NCBI GenBank assembly: GCA_944989445.1
Contig: CALYLW010000041.1
Span: 1,885,399-1,949,398 of the forward strand
DNA from: Ampullaceana balthica
Taxonomy: Eukaryota > Mollusca > Gastropoda > Lymnaeidae
Direction: 5' to 3'
DNA: 64,000 bases
The notes below the pieces were generated by a model that was not told the DNA's origin, ran no database searches, and was given only the letters and a program-made list of their open reading frames with translations. The translations under genes and the position numbers were made by a program. Positions 57,601 through 64,000 of the stretch are shown one piece after another (position 1 is the stretch's first letter; the number at the start of each line of letters is the position of its first letter).

Positions 57601-59383
57601 TTATTAAAGTTTTTTTTTCAATAAAAAAAATACGGGATAAAATCTCCACCTCGTGTATGTCAGTTACAATGACTTGCTTGTAGTATGTCAGGTACAACTT
57701 GCCTGTAGTTTACCAGTTACAATGACTTGCCTGTAGTATGTCAGGTACAACTTGCCTGTAGTTTACCAGTTACAATGACTTGCCTGTAGTATGTCAGGTA
57801 CAACTTGCCTGTAGTTTACCAGTTACAATGACTTGCCTGTAGTTTACCAGGTACAATGCCTTGCCTGTAGTTTACCAGTTACAATGACTTGCCTGTAGTT
57901 TACCAGGTACAATGACTTGCCTGTAGTTTACCAGGTACAATGACTTGCCTGTTTTTGCCATTTACAATCACTTGCCTGTAGTTTGCCATTTACAATCACT
58001 TGCCTGTAGTTTGCCAGTTACAATGACTTGCCTGAAGTAAGGAAGCTCCTTCAGTTGTGCAGCCGTTGTGTGTGTCCTTCTCTCCTTTCCTTTCCTGTGC
58101 TCTTCTATAAACTCCTTTGCCCTCTGGTCAACGAAGGCCAAGATGTTGACGTTGAGTTTGAGCAATGGCCGCATGTTGGCCAGGTACGTTTCGTAAGTCC
58201 GTTTTTGATTCGGCCATGACCCTCGACCTATGTCAAGCATGGCCGTCACTACAGTGAAGTTATACAAACCTGGTAAGAATTTAGTGATAAAAAGTGAATG
58301 TAATAAATTATCTTGAATATCTTTAGGCATACAATATATATTAATTTTGAAATATTTCATTATTTGATATTAATAACATGATTTAATTGTCTATTCCCTT
58401 AGCATAGGCAAGCGTAAGATGCAAAATTTAGTTTTAAAAATTGTATTCGTTTTATGGGAAAAATGATAAATAAAACAAATTGTTTAAAAGAAAATGAAAC
58501 CCAAAATTGGAATGCCAGTTAAGCTGTAATTTTAAAATGTGAATAGACCTGTAGATTGAGGATGCGTGGGGAGACGTATTTGAGAATTAGAGTTAAGCCA
58601 TAGCTGAGAGTTTAAGGGAAGACTTAGGAAACTTTTTGTCGGAGAGAGCCATAAATACCACATATTTTGAAAAGTAATTCTGTGAGAGAAATACATTATG
58701 ATTAAAACTTAAAATTCAAGTCAATGTGTGCATTTTGTGTAATTTCAACACTAAAAGTACAATTCAATAATTATGTATCTGAATTATTTTCAATAACATT
58801 GTCATTATTATGCTTTTTTTTATATGCAATTATTATGTAGATCAAAGGAGACTGAATAAACGTTTATTTTTATAATCGAACATTTGTCTGAGAGCCAGAT
58901 GCAGCCCTTAATAGAGCCACATCTGGCTCGCGAGCCATGGTTTCCCGACACCTGGTTTAAGGGAAGCAGTTGTTTGAGAATGTTAGTAGAGCCGCACTTA
59001 AAGAATGTGAAGGAAGCCGTTGTTTGATAATGTGAGTAGAACTGTACTTAAAGAATGTTAAGGAAGCCGTTGTTTGAGAATAATAATAAAGCCGAAGTTA
59101 TAGAATGTCAAAGAAACATTAATTTGCGCATTGCATGACATAAATATGTATTGTTTAATACTAGTTTAGTCAGAGGGGTAAATTACATGGAAAAAATGGC
59201 CTTCATTTATTTATGTAACATTAACTGACCTTTCTCGTCTACTGTCGACAACAACTTGATATCAAACTGGTTGATGATTCCCAGTGCCCACTTCTTGTAC
59301 TTTCCACAGATAATCACAAGGCAAAAGATGAAAATTGCGGAGGACAAGACATACATTTTTTGTCTACATTTGTGTGGCATCAT
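54160..59383 (-). CDS. HtrL/YibB-family protein, gene 2 (4 coding exons, spliced)
   Basis: Coding exons are 59230-59383, 58032-58269, 56783-56920 and 54160-54628 (154+238+138+469 = 999 bp, 332 aa plus stop). Phases 1, 2, 2 and all exon boundaries match gene 1. The protein has a short N-terminus, one hydrophobic span (VLSSAIFIFCLVIICG), the DIGRGSW block, and WMDGGYGHGNDVYPKDNMW and VVDDDQTMYMLLYYKKPSLF blocks. Its C-terminus is longer than gene 1's and ends in a charged HWKDPFVQK. The start is the first ATG after a TTTAAACAG acceptor; the next codon is also ATG. Intron 2 again uses a GC donor beside the 28-bp repeat. Both genes are intact, so both may be expressed. The function of the animal members is not established; a secretory-pathway, glycosyltransferase-like role is inference. 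Confidence 0.85.
54686..54940. mobile_element. hAT MITE (TIR CAGTGCTTCTCAAA), copy 3
   Basis: It runs from CAGTGCTTCTCAAACTTTTT to GCGGATTGCCCAGCACTG, with extra internal sequence and a shortened right end. The flanks TTTTAAAG and TTTTAGAG agree at 7 of 8 bases, consistent with an old hAT target duplication. It lies in intron 3 of HtrL-like gene 2. Confidence 0.75.
55096..56215. mobile_element. hAT element, ~1.1 kb, non-autonomous or decayed
   Basis: Ends are CAGGGGTCGCCAGACCTG and GCAGTTCGGTCACCGTTG, with the GAGCCGCATGCGGCTCGCGA hairpin just inside the right end, as in many hAT elements. The flanks ATATACAC and ATATACAT agree at 7 of 8 bases. No transposase block was recognised. It lies in intron 3 of HtrL-like gene 2. 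Confidence 0.75.
56240..56490 (+). mobile_element. tRNA(Val)-derived SINE, copy 2
   Basis: TCGTAGTGCAGTGGTTATCA at 56415, then CGTCTGCTTTACACGCTGAA (a TAC anticodon position would fit Val) and CCTAGGTTAAAGTCCCAGC. The leader ATGACGAATGACCCTCGCTG matches the copy at 30420. Confidence 0.65.
56555..56739. repeat. Palindrome, ~82-bp arms
   Basis: Left TGATACAGTTAATGGAATCT...GGTTGCCTGAAGAAACCAGG matches, in inverse, the segment ending at 56739. The spacer is about 22 bases. Single-orientation relatives occur at 27185 and 43465. It lies in intron 3 of HtrL-like gene 2, less than 50 bp from exon 3. Confidence 0.85.
56783..56920 (-). CDS. HtrL-like gene 2, coding exon 3
   Basis: 138 bp, from after ATGATCAG to ATGGACAG|GTCGGT. 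It encodes FRDRIAEIMNSSQYQKYNEL to LSKLYLMDR. Eight of 46 residues differ from gene 1. Confidence 0.87.
56921..57654. other. Intron 2 of HtrL-like gene 2 before the VNTR
   Basis: AT-rich intron sequence with no recognised element. Confidence 0.45.
57655..58031. repeat. 28-bp splice-donor-derived minisatellite (intron 2 of HtrL-like gene 2)
   Basis: About 14 units of the same repeat as at 13385-15233, again starting at the GC donor of exon 2. A variant unit with a 4-base loss (GTATGTCAGGTACAACTTGC) occurs three times here and once in gene 1 (about 14150). The units next to the exon differ slightly (TTTGCCATTTACAATCACTT). Confidence 0.93.
58032..58269 (-). CDS. HtrL-like gene 2, coding exon 2
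   Basis: 238 bp, from after CTTACCAG to TACTTCAG|GCAAGT (GC donor). It encodes LYNFTVVTAMLDIGRGSW to AAQLKELPYF. It is much closer to its gene 1 counterpart than exons 1, 3 or 4 are. Confidence 0.88.
58270..59229. other. Intron 1 of HtrL-like gene 2
   Basis: It contains a hAT-type right end at about 58885-58951 (GAGCCACATCTGGCTCGCGA...CGACACCTGG) and, at 58955-59105, three loose repeats of GGAAGCCGTTGTTTGA(G/T)AAT. No coding sequence recognised. Confidence 0.5.
59230..59383 (-). CDS. HtrL-like gene 2, coding exon 1 (membrane anchor)
   Basis: It encodes MMPHKCRQKMYVLSSAIFIF through LLSTVDEKG. The donor is AAAG|GTCAGT, phase 1. Only WALGI/WTLGI and LSSTVDEKG/LLSTVDEKG are well conserved with gene 1. 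Confidence 0.78.
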
Positions 59384-59953
59384 TGCTTCCTGTTTAAAGC
59401 TTATAATCATTCAGTTTTTTTCTTCTTTGAAACGCTAAATACATAACAAGAGAGATACGTTTAAAACTAATGAGACACGATAAAAATCTCATTTATAAGC
59501 AGTATTCAATACTAATTTGTAGTTTCCACAAATAATCAGAAGGCAGAAAGTGAAAAGCACGGAGGATAAGTCATATTTTATTCTTTACAGAATAACAGTA
59601 TTTTACTTTTTTATGTTGAGGGTTAAAAAATTAATTTTATCTTTAATAAACGGTAATCATTAGATTTACATTTTTTGTATTAGATTTGAATTTTTTAAAA
59701 TATGTTTTATTATTTTTTATTTTTTAAAATTATTATTATTTTTTTTTACAAGAAACAACTCGCCAAAACATGGCGTCTAAAAAAAAAGTCTTATCAATAT
59801 TTGCGCGATGCAGGAATTCCTTATCTACTAAAGCTATTTCACGAAACATTTATGAAAATAGGTCACTTACCTTTATAAGAAATACATTGTTAGTTATATC
59901 CCACCCTTGTCCCTTTTGCTTGCCAATTAAATTTAAAAAAAAATGGCAGTGAG
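59384..59953. other. Upstream of HtrL-like gene 2 start exon
   Basis: It includes a partial repeat of the exon 1 region: TTTCCACAAATAATCAGAAG at 59522 resembles TTTCCACAGATAATCACAAG at 59302, a decayed duplication of about 60 bp. No other gene recognised. Confidence 0.45.
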
Positions 59954-60118
59954 CAGGACCGTCTTAACGCATAGGCCCGGGGGCCCACGAGCATAGGGGC
60001 CCCATGGGAATATGTTTATTTATATATATTATGTATATTTATTTTTTTATTCCTGTGGTGGAGGGGCCCAACACCATTTCTTTGCCTGGGGGCCCAAAAT
60101 GGTGTAAAGACGGCTCTT
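59954..60118. mobile_element. hAT-like MITE (CAGGACCGTCTTAAC ends), copy 2, with 8-bp duplication
   Basis: The flanks repeat GCAGTGAG exactly (59946-59953 and 60119-60126). The interior holds GGCCCGGGGGCCCACGAGCA and GGGGCCCAACACCATTTC. It matches 17994-18171 in inverse. Confidence 0.82.
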
Positions 60119-60126
60119 GCAGTGAG

Positions 60127-61222
60127 TTAAATTATTATTTAAAATCCCCGGTTAACAAATCAAGATTTTAATATCCCTTTTTTAATACCCGCATAAACAA
60201 TGAAAAGGAAAATAAAAAGTATGTAGTAAACGAAATTATGTACTTAAATGACACTTTTTTAGCGAATGCATTAGGCAATTTATTTTATAATTAATCAATT
60301 AAATAAATAGTTTGACAAACAGACCGGCGAGTTGCTTAGCGAATCATCTGTTTTGAACATAACTCTTTTTTCTGAGTACTCTAGTCCTTTAACCCAAAGA
60401 TGTTAAATATTTTTTTAAAACACAACATCAATAAAAAAATACATCTGAGCTATAGGTGACAACATGAAGTAAGAGGCGGAATATAATCAGCAAATGTTTA
60501 TAATCAGAACGATATAACATTTTGAATGTGATGTTGTAGCTAAATTTGTTTTATTTTTTCAAATCATTAACTTTATCAAATCTAGTGGTATTTTTCGTTT
60601 TTAAAAATTTCATACACTTCTATGAGATGAATAACTATTGTAAAAGATACAAATGGGAATTTTTAATTTTTAAAAGATATTAACACCATTGTGAAGATTA
60701 CTAAATAGATCAATTGATCTTTTTATATTAAAAAATTGCTATATATTTTGTCGAAGAGGAATGAGATTGACTTCGTCAACATCTTACCTTAAATACAACA
60801 AATCAAAACCATCAGTGTGTACATTTGTTGGTGTAATTCAGGCCTCATTGAGACAATCCTATAGTCTGGACGTCAGGTACAACTGTTGACATCAATGATA
60901 TGATTACAGTGATTGATACCATTGCCAACGGTCGACCCGTCTGTTTGGGGAGTCAGTTTGTCAACACATCTGCTTGCTCACATCCAGCTCAGAAGATATT
61001 GATTGCAATAAAAATAAATACATTGTCCTGTGGTTAGATGAAAGAATATGGGTATATTTATGTGAAGAAAATCGGTAAAGTAATTATATTACAGCTACTT
61101 TCATTGCTCAGTGAGAATGTGACCAATCAGGGCGGGCAAAACGAAGGGAACAAGTCATATTGTGGGTATGTAAAAGATGTTTGTTATTTACAAACCAAAC
61201 AATGAGGAGACGCCGCCGGCTT
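60127..61222. other. No gene recognised; distal upstream region of HtrL-like gene 2
   Basis: AT-rich. Any promoter or 5' UTR exon of gene 2 could lie here, but I cannot identify it. Confidence 0.35.
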
Positions 61223-61225
61223 TCA

Positions 61226-61378
61226 GATCAAACATGTGACGTCACGGGCCATCTGATCAAACGTGACGTCACGGGCCATCAGATCAAACATGTGACGTCA
61301 CTGGCCATCAGATCAAACATGTTACGTCACGGGCCATCAGATCAAACATGTTACGTCACGGGCTATCTGATCTAATGT
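61226..61378. repeat. 29-bp tandem repeat of CRE-like sites, 5 units
   Basis: The unit is AGATCAAACATGTGACGTCA + CGGGCCATC. Three units carry the full palindrome TGACGTCA (two as GTGACGTCAC), the consensus cAMP-response element; two have TTACGTCA. Lies 1.8-2.0 kb upstream of the start codon of HtrL-like gene 2. Regulatory use is inference. Confidence 0.85.
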
Positions 61379-62093
61379 TTGCCATGTGATAAGATTTTTC
61401 GAATCTATTTTCAGACTAAACCATCAGAGTGTTTGAAGCTTTACGCTTCTCTTTGTTATTGTTATCTTGGGTTCATTCCATGTAAAACAAAACAAACAAA
61501 AAATCATTTTTTCCCCTAAAGCACATGACAAAAAATATGATAGAAATATATTTGCCCAGATTCCCAGTAAAGAAATAAATTTTTAAAGAATTAATATTTA
61601 CATAAAAGCTTGAATCTCTTATTAAATGTATAAAATTATATTATTTATCCCACAATATATTATCTGTATATTACTAAAGCAAATTTAAAAAAATTGAGCG
61701 ATACTTTTACTACTGGATAAAAGTGGGGTGTGACTGCATTTTACAATCGTAAGCAGTTCTTGATGATCATGGTGATATAGTAATTATCTTTAGTGTGCTC
61801 TGAAGGTCAAGATTTCATTATAAGTCTAAAATTTAAAATTTTGTTTGTAAGAAGCAAGAATTTTTTCTTTGCTTTTAAAACTGTTATATAAATATCATTC
61901 GGATTAAGAAAATCTTGTAATAGACTTTTGATCTTAATAGCTATGAAATTTTCAAAACTTGTGGTCGACTATTTGGATCTGGCAAAACTAATCGCGTGAA
62001 GTGACGTCGAGCCGGAACTCTTCCAGATCAGACTTGAGTCTCGTTATCAGAAAGCTAGTACCACAATGCTCCTTTGATTAATATATCAAAATG
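61379..62093. other. No gene recognised
   Basis: AT-rich. Nothing supported. Confidence 0.4.
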
Positions 62094-63254
62094 CAGTGGT
62101 ACCTTGAGATACGAGTGTACTGACATACGAGTTATTTGAGATACGAGCTGTCGAGCGTGCGAAGTTTTGTTTTGAAATACGATCAACATTTGAGATACGA
62201 GCACTCAGGAACTGACGACCGATGAATTACAAGAGTTACAGTCGCATCAGCATTCGGGGGTTCTGCAAGAAACTTGTTTTTAGGAAGAGCGAGAGGTGGA
62301 GGAGGTTGAGCCAGAGGTGGAGGAGGTTGAGCCAGAGGTGGAGGAGATTGAGCCAGAGGTGGAGGAGGTTGAGCCAGAGGTGGAGGAGGTTGAGCCAGAG
62401 GTGGAGGAGGTTGAGCCAGAGGTGGAGGAGGTTGAGCGAGAGGTGGAGGAGGTTGAGCGAGAGGAGGAGGAGGAGGTTGAGCGAGAGGTGGAGGAGGTTG
62501 AGCCAGAGGTGGAGGAGGTTGAGCGAGATGTGGAGGAGGTTGAGCGAGAGGTGGAGGAGGTTGAGCCAGAGGAGGAGGAGGTTGAGTGAGAGGTGGAGGA
62601 GGTTGAGCCAGAGGTGGAGGAAGTTGAGCCAGAGCTGGAGGAGGTTTAGCCAGATGTGGAGGAGGTTATCTCTACAAGTGAGATACAAGAGATCTTGGGG
62701 ATGTGGGAGAGAGTTTCTTAGTTCGTGGAAAAGAAACACCCCGAAAAAGTTGCAACTGGTCGTGGATCGGAGCTATTTAATGATACTTGCCTAAATCATT
62801 TCCGCAGCATTCTGAAAGGGAGGAAGAAACAAACCTCCCGGGACAGGTTTTAATTTTTTTAAATTTTTATTATTATTATTATTTTTTAATCCGGCTAAAA
62901 AGGCAATGTTCAGTGAAGAGAAAAGCAGTGACTAAAATCAAGCATACAGTAGCATTTAAGTTGTGTGTAAGTTACATTTAAGTGACCAAAATACAAATAT
63001 GTATGTACACTTTATAAAACTTGTTTGTTTTTTTTGTTTTTTTTTGCTTTACGTTCTCTTTTATTGTTTTCATACCATATTTGTCATTTATAAATACATT
63101 TTTCTTAATAAAAACACGTAACAAAACAATTAGGGGTAGCACATGTTTGGGCTTTCAATTAATTTCAATTGTGAAAATTGCTTTAAGATACGAGCAAATT
63201 GACATACGAGCAAGGTTACGGAACGAATTAAACTCGTATCTCGAGGTAACACTG
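62094..63254 (+). mobile_element. pogo/Tigger-type DNA transposon remnant
   Basis: Ends are CAGTGGTACCTTGAGATACG and the reverse of CAGTGTTACCTCGAGATACG. Subterminal GATACGAG repeats follow on both sides. TA adjoins the right end; the left flank is TG, so the TA duplication has decayed. It contains the end of a Tigger transposase (62210-62853). Confidence 0.8.
62210..62853 (+). pseudogene. Tigger-like transposase C-terminus with expanded acidic repeat
   Basis: One + frame reads LTTDELQELQSHQHSG, then a 21-bp repeat coding EVEEVEP about 18 times (62295-62668), then STSEIQEILGMWERVS, a stop, FVEKKHPEKVATGRGSELFN and FRSILKGRKKQTSRDRF. The last blocks match the C-terminal part of TIGD1-like proteins, which normally have a short acidic stretch at the repeat position. 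Stops at about 62277, 62585, 62648 and 62718 make it inactive. The DDE catalytic domain and DNA-binding domains are absent. Confidence 0.75.
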
Positions 63255-63272
63255 TATCTATTTCAATACAAA

Positions 63273-63703
63273 GGGGCCATCCTTAAATGACGTCACGCGA
63301 TTTTGTCCGATTATTACCCCACCCCCCCCCCTTTTTCCTCCCTCGTCACATTTCGTCACAAAAACTTAGACGCTCCTCCTATATGACGTCACAAAGCTGT
63401 GATATCCCCCCTCCCTAAAAGCGGTATTGTCTATTTGAAAATGAGCATGTTTCAAAACACTTTATTGTTAAGTTTGTTTTTAATGTAAGGCTGCACTCGA
63501 ATATCTTAACACGCGTGAATCCGTTCAAAACGTCATAAAATAAATAGTAAGAACTCGAATATTTAAGAACTTTTATCTAGAGTAGCGTGTTTTGACGTGA
63601 TGTCACTATTCTTAATCTCCCCCCATCCCCCTGTCACACATCGTTGCAAATGTGGGGACCCCCCTCCCCAACTAGGTGCGTGACGCCAATTATGGACGAC
63701 ACC
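63273..63703. mobile_element. MITE, GGGGCCGTCCATAAATGACGTCA family, copy 4
   Basis: Left GGGGCCATCCTTAAATGACG and right TGACGCCAATTATGGACGAC with C-run blocks, in inverse orientation relative to the copy at 21874. It is inserted 18 bp beyond the pogo element. Confidence 0.65.
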
Positions 63704-63884
63704 AAAGTCAGTTAAATGTAATAATTTAAATAATTATTTAAAAAGAATTAATTTGTTATGTCTGATTTAAGTATTTGTCATTAGAAATCGTTATGTATGC
63801 GAAATTACAACTCAATGGGGTCACGGGAAGTTGGTGAAATATTGATTACATAACTTAGACAATGAGATACTGTTTTAAATATTT

Positions 63885-64000
63885 TTTTAGTGTGTCCCAT
63901 GATCTTGTGGTCGTAGGGGGTTCTAATGTTTCCATTATAGTTTTATCGTGGCTTGGTAGACCTGGCGGCGCCAATCTCCTCTCCGGGTCAGGGGAGGACT
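63885..64000 (-). mobile_element. tRNA-derived SINE, 3' part, cut by the window end
   Basis: GATCTTGTGGTCGTAGGGGG, TTCTAATGTTTCC, GCTTGGTAGACCTGGCGGCG and CTCCTCTCC match, in inverse, the body of the SINE at 44802-45030. Confidence 0.65.

Noticed and set aside
62222..62794. Arg/Trp-rich (RWRRLSQ) and Leu-rich frames over the 21-bp repeat
   Set aside because: They are other frames of the repeat whose EVEEVEP frame continues into a recognisable Tigger C-terminus.

Overview
This is a window of animal nuclear DNA: AT-rich, gene-poor, with spliced genes and crowded with transposon remnants and minisatellites. The two HtrL-like proteins, the transposon mix (hAT, pogo/Tigger, Penelope-like ends, I/Jockey-type LINE, tRNA-derived SINEs, G/C-run MITEs) and the density of intronic VNTRs fit a gastropod mollusc best. 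That assignment is inference; the sequence shows directly only that it is a metazoan-type genome. I found no CRISPR array, bacterial operon or intact tRNA/rRNA gene.

Three protein genes can be supported. (1) A single-exon TMEM70-like mitochondrial assembly factor on the + strand (5990-6694). (2) and (3) Two tandem paralogues on the - strand, each with four coding exons, encoding type II membrane proteins of the HtrL/YibB family: gene 1 (coding exons between 10877 and 19007, 323 aa) and gene 2 (between 54160 and 59383, 332 aa). Exon lengths (238 and 138 bp for exons 2 and 3), intron phases (1, 2, 2) and splice sites agree between the two copies.

Region by region. 1-3183: two degraded hAT transposons and a hAT MITE. 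3184-5920: AT-rich sequence, a 343-bp near-perfect palindrome with a Penelope-like terminal motif, and a 45-bp tandem repeat. 5990-6694: TMEM70-like gene. 6936-9060: ZBED-type hAT remnant, then a 44-bp minisatellite. 9540-9740: a tRNA-like sequence inside an inverted repeat. 10877-19014: HtrL-like gene 1, with a 28-bp VNTR in intron 2 and a 35-bp C-rich VNTR plus a LINE/MITE nest in intron 1. 19480-24780: Penelope-like end, hAT fragment and MITEs. 24790-27165: a three-level transposon nest with clear target-site duplications. 27170-53500: only repeats (foldbacks, SINEs, MITEs, minisatellites at 29.9, 37.6, 40.7, 46.2, 50.6 and 51.5 kb). 54160-59383: HtrL-like gene 2, containing a 1.1-kb hAT element, a SINE, a palindrome and a short version of the 28-bp VNTR. 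59954-64000: hAT MITE, a 29-bp array of CRE-like sites, a pogo/Tigger remnant with an expanded acidic repeat, a MITE and a SINE.

The most unusual signal is intron 2 of both HtrL-like genes. The exon ends in a GC-type 5' splice site (CAG|GCAAGT), and the minisatellite that starts at that boundary is built from tandem copies of the junction, so most units carry another potential donor site. In gene 1 the array is about 1.85 kb; in gene 2 it is about 0.38 kb. Nothing in the sequence links the function of the TMEM70-like gene to that of the HtrL-like pair.
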